Assembly: GCA_018136815.1 (NCBI GenBank)
Contig: CM030931.1
Span: 7,982,550 to 8,046,549 of the forward strand
Direction of reading: 5' to 3'
DNA: 64,000 bases
Origin: Isochrysis galbana
Taxonomy: Eukaryota > Haptophyta > Isochrysidales > Isochrysidaceae
The notes beneath the pieces are model-generated. The model had not been told where the DNA came from, did not search any database, and was given only the letters and a program-made list of their open reading frames with translations. The stretch's first letter is position 1. Every line of letters starts with the position of its first letter. Positions 45,227-57,372 of this stretch are shown piece by piece. Made by a program: the position numbers and the translations under genes.

Positions 45227-46996
45227 AGGGCATACGCCAAAACGAGGACTATTGGGGCCGCACGGGCTCACAAGTCCAAAAGCTGCCATGGCTAGCATGC
45301 GTTTGATGCGCCGGATCGATCCTCACTACATGCATGCGCACAAGCGCACACAACGCCACCCACCATCAACCCGTGTTGCTTCACATATTCCACGTAGTGC
45401 TACCTACTAGAGCCTGCATATGCTAAACAAATCTTAGACACATAAAAACCAGCAACAAAAAAGCATCTACATCTGCACAACAAACGGCCACCTATCATCT
45501 ATCATATCAGCATAGACGCGATATACTCTACCTCTCCGTTTCCATCGCCCTTACTTCTCTTCTGTGACGAATGAAGTGGCAATGGAGTGAGTGTGCTTGT
45601 GGTTGTGTGAGCTGCTTGCGTGACTGTGTTGGAGCTTGGGCAATGTGATGTGTGGAGGGAGAGCGTAATGGTGGTGAAGGAGTGTTCTCAAAGGTGCTCC
45701 TGTCACATGGCGTGAGAGCGGGTCGGAGGGCATGACAGCGAGCGGGACGAGGTAGGGCACATGAGGGACAGACACGAGGGCGGGGACTTCCGAGCGAACG
45801 CGCTTGAAACAGAAGGCGGGGTGAGAAGAGAACGAACGACCGGGGAAAAGAACACGGGGAATTCTAGGAAGCAAGGGAAAGATGTTGTATTCAGGCCTTT
45901 GGGCATGAATATTTCGGCATGAGTACGTGCCTCCTTCGTTATATACCGTCTTCTATGTTCGTCGTGGTCACGCAAGGCGTGCAGATTCGGATTCTCCCTG
46001 TGCTCAAGTCCTGGTTCGCCGATTTTCGTCTCGAAATTCGAGGATTTGAGTTTTACTTTTACCGTTACGGTAATTGTCCACGCATTTAAGGTAAGAAATG
46101 CAGGCAACAGAGCTGGGCCCCTCGCGTTCAGATTCCCCCCCCCCCCCCCTTCTGCATTTCGCCCCCCCCCCCCCCCCTGCAGTTTCCCCCCTCTGCAGTC
46201 CCCCCCCCCCCTCCGCAGCTCTCCTGTCCTCCCCCCTCTCCATTCCTTGCGTTTCCCCGTTCAAGTGTGGAAAGATACGTGAATGTGAGGGAGAGTTGGG
46301 TCAGTGTTGGGATTTCACCCCCTCCGCAGTCCCCCCCCCCCCCCCCTGCAGCTCTCCTCCCTCCCCCCTCTCCATTCCCTGCGTTTCCCCGTTCAAGTGG
46401 GGGCAAAGATACGTGGCAGAACGCGCGGGAGCCGTGAAGTGCCGGCCCATAGGGGACGGCGGTAAGCGGTTGTGCGGAGCGGTGGCGCGAATGGTAGCAC
46501 TCAGGAGCAGTGGTGGGACCTCGCCATAGCGTGTAGCCACAGAGTCTCCAAGAGTATTTGGGGGTCGCGGGGTCACATGCCCTTGCAACTCGCCACATCT
46601 ACTTTGGTAGGGGTGCGTTGGGACGTAGGGCTGCTTGTACACTCTCATCTCACAATGCCGAGCACGAGAAAGTAGTGCGAAAAACTCCTGCAATCAATCG
46701 GAACACTGCACGACATATCCGCTCCTTTAGGAAAACACCCCGATGATTTGCGAGTAGCCGGGACACACGCACATTGAACGGTAAGAATCTTCGAGGCTGG
46801 CAAGCCACATCTGTGGACCGTGCTTGATCAGTAGCCACTTTGCGACGCGAATCTGCGAAAAGGAAATCGTAGGTCGCATCCGGGAAAACCAATCCGTCGC
46901 GCGCAAGCGCACATTCAACTAGGGGCAGTAATGTTAGCCCTCAAACCGGTGGCTGGATGATGGGAGGCGTGTGGGATCATCCGACCAGTGCACGCA
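45227..46996. other. Intergenic region with a tandem duplication
   Basis: No gene. A segment of about 70 bp (CTCCATTCCYTGCGTTTCCCCGTTCAAGT) and its C-rich lead-in occurs twice, at about 46195-46280 and 46330-46415. Its start also resembles DNA at about 1384-1405. The rest shows no recognisable feature. Confidence 0.45.
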
Positions 46997-48754
46997 TTAC
47001 GGTTCCGCAGTGAGGCTGATCTTCTCCTCCGCCGGTGAGCTGCGCCCATACTTGGCACTATCCAACAACCGCAAGATCGGGCTTGGGCACAGACAATCGA
47101 GACAATCGTCCGTGCCGGAACTCGCCGCCTACATCACACAGGAGGGCACAAAGAGCTTAGTCGCGGGCGAGTATCTTGGAGCAAAAGCACCACGATGGAC
47201 GTACCTGTTTCAGATGCCCGTAGAGGATCACGCCGAGCATAGCGACCGAGACTCCTGCCACGTTGTTGTAGAGTTGTTGCGTGTTGCCAGCCGAGGCAGG
47301 AAACATGACGTACCCGCCAATGAGCACGAGACAAGTCTTGGCGTGTCCCACCACCTGCCACGGACAATTTGTGAGTGCATGGAGTCTTGGCCATGTCAAT
47401 GATGCCCTCATCCGATTTCGGTCGGTGGGAAATTCCAGAAGGCGACATCTCTCCAACCTTAGTGTCCATCCTACGCCCTATTTTGCAGGGTAGTTGACAC
47501 ACCTGGAAAGTTGTGGGAGACGTCTTTCCAATGAGCCCAAACGAACACCAGTTGACGGCCAGCGCCAAACAGCACGTAGCTAGAATCCACACCATTGTTA
47601 GAACCATCTTCGGGTCGGAGGAGGCGTTCAGGAGGAAATGGGGAGCTGAGTCGCAACGACCATCGGAGTCAAGCTGCACGATGGGTGGGGGGCGAACAAT
47701 GAGACAGCGACAATCTGGCGACAGCGGCCGGCTAGGGGAGCAACCGCCGACGTCAAGATGTGACAAGGAGGTGGAGACATTGTTTTGCATACAGTCCGCA
47801 CAGCAAGTGTACCCTTGCGCACCTGCCCCGGAAGCAAGCAGAAGGACTCCACCATCAGACTCAGGCTTAGGGCACATACTGTCTGCCAGAATGCAACAGC
47901 ATCTTGCAGCTGCGTTCCGCTCATACCATACTCCTTCTGCTTGGTGCCTTGCCAAATCTGCGAGGGAGCAGCCGGAGTTGCCGGAGAGCATTTAAATCTC
48001 GACGTGCAGAGCTTCCGATAGCCTCCATGCCGCGGAATCGCAGTGGGAGCACGTCGACAGGGCTCGCCAATCGCATCCTGCAAGAGCTTTCACATGAGCT
48101 GGCGCGCTTCTAGATTCTTCCGTGCACATTCACGCCGGATTACCTGGAACATTGCTGTTGAAAGCACAGCAAGGACACCAAAAAGGAAGCCCAGCGGGCG
48201 AAGCTCGACGTCAGAAACGGTTGCAACACCAACGCCCAACAGTAAGATTGCCAGCGCCAATTTCACCTGTTTGGCCACGGCACCGGGTTAAGACGCTTGG
48301 CGAAGAAGATCCACGAGAACGCAGCACGTCTCGTCTTGCAATAAGGCTTAGATAGGGCTGCCGAGCTGATTGGCTATCACACCTTCGTTGTGGTGGAGAC
48401 GTCATAGCAGACATAGTTGATGACTAACGTAACTGGAACGATGGTGAGCTTGGTCACCTGGTAGAAGCCAACTGAGTTGAGAGAGAGAGAGACGTTCATG
48501 AAGCCAATAGAGGCGACTCCCGCTGCAGCCACCTTGAACTTCTGGAACTCGGTCATCGGCATCGCCGGCCGCTCAAAGAGACCGCATGCGAGGAGCAGAC
48601 GGTAGAAGACGATGGTGAAGCAGAAGTGGAAGAAAGAGAGGGAGAAGGGGAAGTGGAAGCCGGCGGCGAACACCTTCTTGTTGACCAGCACGATGGCGAC
48701 CGAGCTGAGCACGTTTCCGACTGCGTATCCTGCGGTCACCTTGTTTTCCGACAT
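46997..48754 (-). CDS. SLC35E3-like nucleotide-sugar/solute transporter, six exons
   Basis: Exons on the minus strand: 48754-48383, 48266-48144, 47957-47880, 47673-47503, 47354-47205 and 47128-46997, all GT-AG and phase 0, giving 341 aa. The protein is a ten-helix drug/metabolite transporter with NVLSSVAIVLVNKKVFAAGF, SFFHFCFTIVFYRLLLACG, NVSLSLNSVGFYQVTKLTIVP, IWQGTKQKEYGMSGTQLQD, LAVNWCSFGLIGKTSPTTFQ and GHAKTCLVLIGGYVMFP. These match the SLC35E3 branch of the triose-phosphate-transporter superfamily, which resides in Golgi/ER membranes. The substrate is unknown. The last exon (44 codons) codes for a hydrophilic tail and is the least certain. CT-rich DNA on the coding strand precedes the start. 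Confidence 0.92.
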
Positions 48755-49276
48755 GGGGAATGCAGAGAAGGGGGTAGGGAGGTGTGGCTGGGTGATGTGG
48801 GGCCGTGCCGCGGCGAGGGAGCGAGGGGAGGGAGCGGTGGATGAGCGGAGGCGGCGCGCGACAAAGGGGGGGGAAGGGGGGGGGGGGGGAGGCTTGGGGG
48901 GAGGGGAGTGAGGGGGTTGGAGAGAGGAGGCGGGGGCGGGCGGCGATGGGGGAGGCGACAGCGAAGGGGGGGGACCGAGAGGCGGGGAGGTGCGCGACCA
49001 AAAAGGGAAAGTGGGGGGGGAGGGGAGGAAGAGAGAGAGAGGGATGAGAGAGAGAGAGAAAGAGAGTAGTTTAGGGGGTTGGCGGGGCGGGGGCGAGGAG
49101 AGAATGTACAGAGGGGTTTCTGTATTCTAGGAGAGTACAGCGAGTCGCGAGAGGGGAAAGCGCGGGCGGCAGCAACAGAACGGTGACGGCCTGCAGCCGC
49201 GCAAGACGGCGGGCACTTTGAACGGCGGCGCTTTTACAAAACAATCCGCATCTTCTCCGTCTGCAAGGGGGCCGCC
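48755..49276. other. 5' region of the transporter gene
   Basis: No gene. The plus strand is purine-rich (GA runs 49030-49070, G runs 48870-48900), meaning pyrimidine-rich on the coding strand of the transporter. Confidence 0.45.
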
Positions 49277-49806
49277 TAGGGGTAGAGGGGTAGGCATCTT
49301 TATCCGGATATTTGTCTTGGATATCTCTGGGGGGGGGTCCCAAATGGATATATCTCGGATACTTCCTGGATATTTGTGGGGGTGGGGGGGGTGGGGGGGA
49401 GATAATTTTAGCCTTTTTGGGGGCGCGGGGGGCACTAACACTAACATTGACCATGCAGATGTGAAGGAATTCACCAAGCAGGTGCTTGGGTGGTGGGCAT
49501 CTAACCACACCAACACCAAGTTCCCAACTTGGGCCTTAGCTGCAAGGGTGGCTCTTTGTCTGAGCCCCAAACCCAGCTTCTTCAGAACGTGTGTTTTCAT
49601 TGTTGCAATGTTCGTTTGGTGCTGATCGGGCTAGTTCCTTAGCTGATAGCTGACCAAGTGGAAGCGTCGGTGATGTTGCGGTATAACCGCAACAAGCGCA
49701 ACGGCAGCGGCGCGTGACGCGGACATTGGATATTTGCTTGGATATTTGGGGGGGGCGGATGGATATTTCTTGGATATTTCTCATGGATAAATGGGGCATT
49801 TTCAAT
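49277..49806 (+). pseudogene. hAT element remnant
   Basis: Begins TAGGGGTAGAGGGGTAGGC, followed by repeated GGATATTTG motifs (49300-49380 and 49720-49790). In between, frames give HADVKEFTKQVLGWWASN, FPTWALAARVALCLSP, then after a shift FGADRASSLADS and VMLRYNRNKRNGS, the hAT C-terminal dimerisation region. The right end is cut by a T-tailed retroelement end (AAAAAAAAACTTCTTAATATTC at 49808). Confidence 0.7.
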
Positions 49807-51227
49807 GGATAAAAAAAAACTTCTTAATATTCTCGCCGCGCGCGCGACCCTGCACAGTATCTTCGCAGCCTCGCCCGCTTCCCTTCACTCCCCCTACACC
49901 TGCCTTGCGGCTCGTCCCCTCGTGCTCTACCTAGGGGCTGGGTGCAGTGGGTCTCCAGTGGCAGACGGTGTGTACCGATTCACGATGGCCTGTTTCGCGC
50001 CTTCCTCCTATGCCATCGGGCTACCGGCTGTTGTGTGTTTGCTCCTTGTGCTTGGTGTCAGGCAGCTGTGGTCAGTGTGTCTAGGGCCTATTATCGGATG
50101 GTGGGCGGCTCGCGGCGCGGGGTCGCTTGTTTAGGCTAGTCGCTCTGCTATGTTGAGGGCTTCCGCTACCAGAGATTGATTCGTGCTCATGACTAGGGCG
50201 CCTTTGTTATTATCTAAGAAGACAGGGGCGCTGAGATCGTGAGGAGATTTGATCTTCGGCTTCCTTCCCAGGGAGGCCTTGCGCGTGCGTGCGGTTAAGA
50301 AATTGTCCGGAGGTTCCCGCCCTCTGACGAGGACCGTGAACCTGCTTAGGACTCTTTCGATAACCGGTATGTGGTGTAAGCTGATATTAGTATTAGTACT
50401 GATGTAAGTACTGATGTAAGTGTAAGCTCAAAACCACCGAGAGGGTGCAACTCGAGGTTCCCTTTTTTTGTCACGCCCCTCCCGACTTTTTAGGTATATA
50501 TAATTTCTACTGACCCCTAACTTCGCCGCCGGTGTCGCGTAAAAGGGGCGCCCGTCAGTTTTGGATGGCACGGACGATGGGGCCTTACGCATGTGCGGCC
50601 GATGTGGCTCTGAAAAAGAGTTGGGGGGGTGGCGAGAGGGTGCCGCTGCGGCGTACGCGTGCGAGCCGAACCATGGCGAGTAGCGCGACGATCCCGACGA
50701 GTATACCACCCCTGACCGAGGACGAACGCCGCGTGCCGCGGCTGCATCGGCGGGCAAGACAGGTGGGCCTCTGTGGGAAGAAAGAGAGCGGGCAAAGGAC
50801 CCACGCGAATCTTTACGTAGCCATAGGCCATAGGGCCAGTGGGGAGGGCTGAGAACCACCCTATATACTCTGTGGGTTTTTCTCTCTTCTTTCTTTCACT
50901 CTTCTTCTTTCTTTCTTCCTCGGTTCTTTGTACTATTTTACTGCATTTTCTTTTCTATTGTTTCTTTTTGCTTCTAAGACTAAGACATCGCGAATGCGAC
51001 ACGTTCCGGAGCAGCAGGCAGCAGGTGTCGAGGGTCGAGGGCATCACATGACCACATGCACACCAGCGCAGGCCCACGCCCACGCCTCAAGCCTCAAGTG
51101 TGTCAAGCTGTCAAGGCGTATGGGTTCACGTTCACGCGCCCTTGAGGGGCCCGTCACAGTAGCTTGGGCAAGGTGTTCACCGTGAGAAGCTGGGTGCGGG
51201 GTGCGGGCTTGAGCTTGAGCTGCGCGA
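49807..51227. other. Repeat-derived region without intact gene
   Basis: Starts with a minus-oriented retro tail (GAATATTAAGAAGTTTTTTTT read on the minus strand). Decayed minus-strand frames at 50130-50350 and short plus ORFs (for example 49805-50134) have no recognisable domain. Positions 51118-51180 match 6277-6340. Confidence 0.45.
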
Positions 51228-51600
51228 GCAACGACGCCAGAGGGTCAGGGGGCGGTCGGACTGTCGGCAGCCCGACACGGCGCTGCATCGGGCGGGAATC
51301 GAATGCCAAATGTAGCTTAGATATCAAGGAACCGATCCGCCCGTGGGCGCGACCGCAAATTCTTTACGGGTAGAGCGTGAGCGTGAGCTCGCGTGACGGA
51401 GGGGGGGGAGAGGGGGGGGTCGAATCGCGAATCGTCGAATCGCACCATTTCCATTTCTTGGCGAAGATTTTCGTAGTGGCAGGTGGTCCCCCCTGGAGGT
51501 TTTTTATTGGGCATCGCGCCACGATAAAAAAATGCAGCCCAGCCCTTACTAATGGTTAAAAAGCCCCTGTTTGACCGCCGTACGCCCTACGCCCTACGGG
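51228..51600 (+). repeat. Dispersed repeat R, copy 2
   Basis: The longest copy. It begins with GCAACGACGCCAGAGGGTCAGG and includes GGGCGGGAATCGAATGCC, reminiscent of a tRNA B box. The shared ATTCTTTACGGGTAGAGCGTGAG core follows, ending CCCCTGTTTGACCGCCGTA. A tRNA-derived SINE is possible but no A box was confirmed. Confidence 0.8.
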
Positions 51601-51902
51601 TGGGCATCGCTGGCTAGTGCGTAGTGCGCTCTGGCGGCGCGAGATTGGCTGAGGAGCCCTCTGTTGAGCCCCCGCCGTCTGATTTCGTATTCCGCCAGAG
51701 CGACTCAACAGCGACTCAACGAGGAATAAACGCTGTTGACTCGGTACTTAATACTTAACTCTTGAGTCCCCGTGTCCCCGATGAGTCGCTGCGCAAAAGC
51801 GTAAAACCCCTCTATAACTCTAATTACCACTAGATTTGTTTGCCAGGAATATTCTTGTACTCTCTACGCCGGCCCTTGTGGGAGGCTCCTCGGCCGGCCG
51901 CC

Positions 51903-53088
51903 ATGCGCGCCTTCTCTCGCTCGTCGTCCAAGCCGACGGTGCGCTCGAGCGCTGGATACGCGGCATTGTTCGACAAGTACAAGGAGAGTGGGAGCGAGAC
52001 CATTGGCCCGGACGGCGTCGAGCGCTTGTGAGCGCTTTCGCAAACCCCCTACCACGCCCCCCCCTCAACCCCCTCCACGCCGCAAATGCTGCCTGTGAGT
52101 CTCTGGCTGGAGAGCAGTCTCTGCGGCCCCCACAGGCGCTCTCCGGCGTCATCACGAGGCCCTCATATAATTTGGAAATCTATGTGCAGGTGCGAGGACA
52201 TGAAGGTAGACCCGAGTGATGTGAAGCTGCTTGTACTGGCATGGGCGATGGGCGCCACAAGGATGGGCTACTTCACCAGGGATGAGTGGATGTCGGGGGT
52301 ACCGCGGTTCGGCAACGCCACGACGCCCCCAGACTTGCTGGAGGAAGTGCACAACCTGTACCAGGCTTTGCTTCGTGACGTTGAGCGCTTCCGCGAACTC
52401 TACGATTTCACACATCGCTTTTGCCGAGAGGAGAGGCGAAAGACCATTGATGTGTGCTGGCGCCGCAGCCCCTTGAGCAACAGTGGAGAGTCTTATGCTC
52501 ATGAGCAACCGTGTTGTCGCCTCTACCCTGTTGAGCTGCTGCCCTTCTGCCCTGCCGCTGCATCCGAGCGCCATATGACCTTGAATCAACAGGTCGCATC
52601 GGCGGTGGTGATGCTCGAATTGCTGCTCAAGCCAATGTGGCCGGCTCACATAGCGTCACTCAGCTCATTCATGAATGATCATAAACAGCTAGTGAGACCA
52701 TGTGTCTGCATTCCCTTGACAGCTGGGCATGCCCCTCCCGGACAGCATGTACTCATCGATCAACCACTTTGCTGCTCTCTTCTAGGCTCAACGTGGAGTG
52801 CTCATGGATGAATGGATGATGATTCTCCAATTCGTCAGGCAGGTTCGTTTGGGTGGCAGAAGAATGGGTCGGAAACTATTGACATTATCCGATGCAGCTC
52901 CGTGAAGTCGGGTGCCCTGTCCTTGCCAATCGCTCCAAACTTCACACATGTCTCAGAACTACTCTTGCTCTATTGCTTTTGTAAAGGTCAAACCGGATGT
53001 CTCCAACTACCAGGATGACGGTGCTTGGCCGTTGCTCCTTGACGAATACGTAGAATGGAAGCGCGAGAAAGATGGCGCTGCTGTGTGA
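51903..53088 (+). CDS. DCUN1D: DCN1-like neddylation factor (DCUN1D family), five exons
   Basis: Exons 51903-52027, 52190-52451, 52593-52691, 52786-52842 and 52987-53088 join in frame to 214 aa, each intron with GT-AG ends. DCN1 proteins are scaffold-type E3 factors that bring the Nedd8 E2 Ubc12 to cullins. The PONY domain is complete: [99 protein letters not shown] and [20 protein letters not shown]. There is no UBA domain or N-myristoylation signal in front, so it resembles the minimal DCUN1D forms. Two candidate ATGs precede; 51903 was chosen as it leads directly into the domain. Confidence 0.93.
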
Positions 53089-53847
53089 AAGCCAACCGGG
53101 CATCACTTAGTGCATGTGGTAGAAACTGATGATGTACTGATGATGGGCTACCTCTCACATGATACGGTTGGCATCGGAAATTCGCCGCTAGTACTTGAGC
53201 TCTAAACTACTTGGCCGAAAGGTGGTTGCCGGCAACTCAGAGGCGTCGGATTCTAGCCCATACTGTATTTGGTGCATACATCGTATAGGCACTACTCCGG
53301 TCTACTAGCTTTCTGGAGCAATTGCAGGGCTGTTAAGCAAGCACTTGCGGTTGCGGATTCTGCGTGGCCCTTGCCTCAATAGGGCGAATACGTGGGGAAG
53401 CGGGGGGGGAGGGGGGGGGGCGGGGGGGGTGGAGACTGCTGCAGTCTTCCGCGTACCTCGCCTGACCTTTTCTACTTAGCGAGGCATGTCTTGCGATTTG
53501 CTTGAGTGGCCGGTTGGCAGCTGGCGAGTTGGGGGCCAGCGGCCCGGGCCGTGCTAGCCGTTAGGCGCGCTGGAGCGCCTCGCGCCGTACGCATTATGCA
53601 AATGCAGTGCAGTAGATAGTAGCTAGATAGTATACTTAGTATACGCCGTCAACTAATAATAAAATAACTGAGCGTTAGTACCACTACTCTCACTAGCGTT
53701 GTACTATATCACGGCACCCCTCAGAGCTCAGCGCACCTGCCCGCACGCCATGACGTGCACCCAGTTGCTGAAGTCACCCGCAAGGGCAAGGGAAAGGGGC
53801 TGGACGTTAGTTTTCGCTGAGCCCAAGGACTTTGGTTTAGGCGAGAA
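53089..53847. other. Intergenic region without recognised gene
   Basis: A G-run is at 53400-53430 and a GTATAC inverted repeat near 53628-53642. Nothing coding. Confidence 0.4.
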
Positions 53848-54022
53848 GCGCTCAATCACCATCACCCACCGCATGGAAAAGCGTTCAATCACCATCAGCC
53901 TACACGTGGAACGCGTTCAATCACCATCACCCCCACCGCATGGAAAAGCGTTCAATCACCATCAGCCTACACGTGGAACGCGTTCAATCGCCATCACCCC
54001 CACCGCATGGAAAAGCGTTCAA
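53848..54022 (+). repeat. 33-34 bp minisatellite with AAGCGTTCAATCACCAT core
   Basis: Five and a half units alternate between two spacer types (CACCCACCGCATGGAA and CAGCCTACACGTGGAA), giving a 67-bp dimer period. Partial units of the same core are at 23565-23635. It is a tandem repeat, not a CRISPR array: there are only two spacer versions. Confidence 0.9.
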
Positions 54023-54155
54023 TCGCGGAGGATCGTGGGGATCATGAGGGTAGCGCTATCCAACCCACTCGTTTGGCAAGAGGACTGATGCATCCCGCTC
54101 GAGTTGGTGCGTGACACAAAAATATGTACGATACTATTATACGATACTATTATAC

Positions 54156-54620
54156 ATGTCCAGCACTAGCGATGTTGACATAAATTACTCAACAGTACTA
54201 AATCCGAACAATATCAAGAATATCCTTACGAGCACGGCATCCGACAATGGGGCGTGGCGGTACGAAATTGATCGAGCTCTGAATAACAACAAGGAGAAGG
54301 AGCTGTACGAAAAATTCGTGAATAAGCTTGATGATGACCAATACGGCAAGTTCATAAGGGCATACATATCATTCAGGCGTTTCGATAGAGGGTATGTTAA
54401 TTACGATCAGCTCACGCAAATTGCCGAGAAAGAGGGGTTAAAACATCAGATGAATGACATTCAGAATCCAAATGAACATGATTTGAATACGATTATGATA
54501 GATAAAAATTTCAAGAACGATGTAACTACATTGGTGCAGAGGGTGTTGTCAGTATCGCGTAAGTGCGTAAGTTGTATGAAAAAAAGATGCGAAACCCCCC
54601 ACGCTAGAAGGTCACGTTGA
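54156..54620 (+). CDS. AT-rich hypothetical protein 1 (154 aa)
   Basis: The first in-frame ATG gives MSSTSDVDINYSTVLNPNNI. The protein is rich in Asn, Lys, Asp and Ile, mostly helical, with LDDDQYGKFIRAYISFRRFDRGYV and a C-terminal CVSCMKKRC. Codons are AT-rich, unlike every housekeeping gene in the window, and the frame is uninterrupted for 465 bases. No family recognised. The composition resembles genes of large DNA viruses or their satellites infecting algae, but no viral hallmark is present. A direct-repeat cassette follows its stop codon. Confidence 0.5.
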   Translation: MSSTSDVDINYSTVLNPNNIKNILTSTASDNGAWRYEIDRALNNNKEKELYEKFVNKLDDDQYGKFIRAYISFRRFDRGYVNYDQLTQIAEKEGLKHQMNDIQNPNEHDLNTIMIDKNFKNDVTTLVQRVLSVSRKCVSCMKKRCETPHARRSR

Positions 54621-54659
54621 CGTTATGTAAGAACACGGACCAAACCCGTTCCATCACCC

Positions 54660-54797
54660 TATAGACGTGTAACGAAACCTGTATTCTGCATTTACGCGGT
54701 GCGCGCTCTGCGATCGGAGCGGCAGAACTCGAGCATCGATGGGGATGTATGCCGGTTGAATCCCAAGAGTGTGTTCCACAGACGAGGTTTGGGGAGG
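54660..54797 (+). repeat. Direct-repeat cassette, copy 1
   Basis: Starts AGACGTGTAACGAAACCTGT, includes TTCTGCATTTACGCGGTGCGC, and ends in ...GTGTTCCACAGACGAGGTTT. Nearly the same sequence is at 55610-55778, where about 40 extra bases are inserted after GCGCTCTG. The copy sits just downstream of the AT-rich ORF 1. Confidence 0.9.
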
Positions 54798-55070
54798 AGG
54801 CGGACCAGCAGGCGAGGAGGCGGACCAGCAGGCGAGGAGGCGGACCAGCAGGCGAGGAGGTGGCAGGCCGCGGGGTGGGTGGGCGCGGTGAAAGCTAGTC
54901 GAGTGGGCGAGCAGTTGCCGAGTGGGCAGTTAGTCAGGTCGGTAGGTGGGCAGTTAGTCGGATGGGAGAGCAGCTAGTGGTGGGCAGTTAGTGGGTGAAG
55001 GCAGTTCGTGGTGGGGCAGTTAGTGGGTGAAGGCAGTTAGTGGGTGAAGGCAGTTAGTGGGTGAAGGAAC
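54790..55070 (+). repeat. 20-bp and 17-bp tandem repeats
   Basis: First GGCGGACCAGCAGGCGAGGA, about three and a half times (54797-54860). Then GCAGTTAGTGGGTGAAG, several times (54980-55065). Confidence 0.85.
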
Positions 55071-55163
55071 ACGCTATGGCCGAGGCGCGCTCAAACTTTT
55101 CTCTACCCACTCTCAATCGCATTTTGTTTTACTGTGCATTAGGATACCATAACAAAAGGTCCG

Positions 55164-55574
55164 ATGAGTGATCCGGAGGAAGAACTAGAACTAAAGAGAA
55201 TGAAGAGAGAACTGGAGAACGACATGGAGGAAGAGGAAGAACTGGAGAGAGCAATGAATGATGACCTATCTACATCATTTAAAAAAATTGCGTTTATGAA
55301 GGAAAAAGCGCAGGAGATTCAAAGTCTTGCACCGCCTTCTGTCAATGAACACGCAAGGGAAGTAATTCAAGGTATCATAAACTACTCACAAGGTGTGCAT
55401 GACGACAAGTTTGGCAAAATGTTGAAAGACCAACTGAATACAAGTCAGAAGCTGTTACATGAAAATCCCAAACGACCAACTCCCAAACGACCAATTCCCA
55501 AACAACCAACTCACAAACAACCAACAACAATAAGACTCCCCGCACTACAACTGCGCAAAACTCCCAAGTCATAA
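55164..55574 (+). CDS. AT-rich hypothetical protein 2 (136 aa), acidic coiled-coil
   Basis: MSDPEEELELKRMKRELEND starts a charged helix (EEEELERAMNDD) with heptad-like spacing. It is followed by SFKKIAFMKEKAQEIQSL and a C-terminal set of short repeats (KRPTPKRPIPKQPTHKQPT). Like AT-rich ORF 1, it is compositionally unlike the host genes and ends just before a direct-repeat cassette. No domain recognised; the coiled-coil is a reading of the pattern, not a computed result. Confidence 0.5.
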   Translation: MSDPEEELELKRMKRELENDMEEEEELERAMNDDLSTSFKKIAFMKEKAQEIQSLAPPSVNEHAREVIQGIINYSQGVHDDKFGKMLKDQLNTSQKLLHENPKRPTPKRPIPKQPTHKQPTTIRLPALQLRKTPKS

Positions 55575-55609
55575 CCGCCGCAGTGACAGACGTGGCACAG
55601 CCCGAGGCT

Positions 55610-55778
55610 ACAGACGTGTAACGAAACTTGTATTCTGCATTTACGCGGTGCGCTCTGGTGTGAGCATACCACCCATCAGATTTACAGGGGGTGTGCGATC
55701 GGAGCGGCAGAACTCGAGCATCGATGGGGATGTATGCCGGTTGAATCCCAAGAGTGTGTTCCACAGACGAGGTTTGGG
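55610..55778 (+). repeat. Direct-repeat cassette, copy 2
   Basis: Second copy of the cassette (see 54660-54797). Contains GACGTGTAACGAAACTTGTA, GCATTTACGCGGTGCGCTCTG and the shared GCCGGTTGAATCCCAAGAGT. Confidence 0.9.
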
Positions 55779-55869
55779 GGTGGACGCCTAGGTGTTTCGT
55801 GACGGGTTTTACGATCGGAGGACAGACTTAACGTGATGTACAAAAACGCTATGCGGGCACAAAACCACT

Positions 55870-56300
55870 CCAAAAGCGCACTTTTCTCCAGCCACTCGCA
55901 GCACTTTGGCCTGGTGCCATGACACATCCCCTTGAAATCCAGCAAGAAGCATTTGCATGCACGCTAGTTCATCACGATCGGTGTCCATATGGTTGGTGGA
56001 TAAGGGAGAGAGTGCACAACATGGTGCCATGGGCTCGGTTGCTTCGTGACACCGAGGACGGCGGGGATTCTCGTTGGGCCCTATCGCAAAGATTGCGGCA
56101 GTGTCCTGAACGTCCGATGGCACCACAGGGGCACATCAAGGAGGTGTGGTACTCGTCGAGCACAATCGTCACTCCGCGAGACGCGAGTGCGCGGATCAAC
56201 TTTTTTATGGGGAAGGTATCTCCCATCTCCAGCGAGGATAACCGTTCGTCGTCTGTCTTCTTGGGTTCCCTTTCGCACAGATCCTCTCGTACACCGCTCG
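55870..56300 (-). pseudogene. Fanzor (TnpB-like nuclease) C-terminal remnant
   Basis: Minus-strand frames, joined by eye, give RRRTVILAGDGRY, then PIKKLIRALASRGVTIVLDEYHTSLMCPCGA. After a further shift follow RPRCHEATEPMAPCC and TNHMDTDRDELACMQMLLAG. This order (VDEYxTSxxCPxCG zinc ribbon, second cysteine pair, then DRDxxAxxNML) is that of the RuvC/zinc-finger C-terminus of TnpB and its eukaryotic homologues, the Fanzors, which are RNA-guided endonucleases carried by transposons and some large viruses. At least two frameshifts are present and the N-terminal half is missing, so it is not functional. A bacterial TnpB is a less likely alternative in a eukaryotic genome. Confidence 0.6.

Positions 56301-57372
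<1,072 letters not shown>

Noticed and set aside
47134-47991. 285-aa minus-strand ORF
   Set aside because: Reads through introns of the SLC35E3-like gene; only parts correspond to exons.
51228-51320. tRNA gene
   Set aside because: A B-box-like string is present but no cloverleaf could be drawn.
53848-54022. CRISPR-like array
   Set aside because: Spacers are only two alternating sequences and the genome is eukaryotic; it is a minisatellite.
54156-55574. Integrated virus
   Set aside because: AT-rich genes suggest it, but no capsid, packaging ATPase or polymerase is present, so it is kept only as a possibility.
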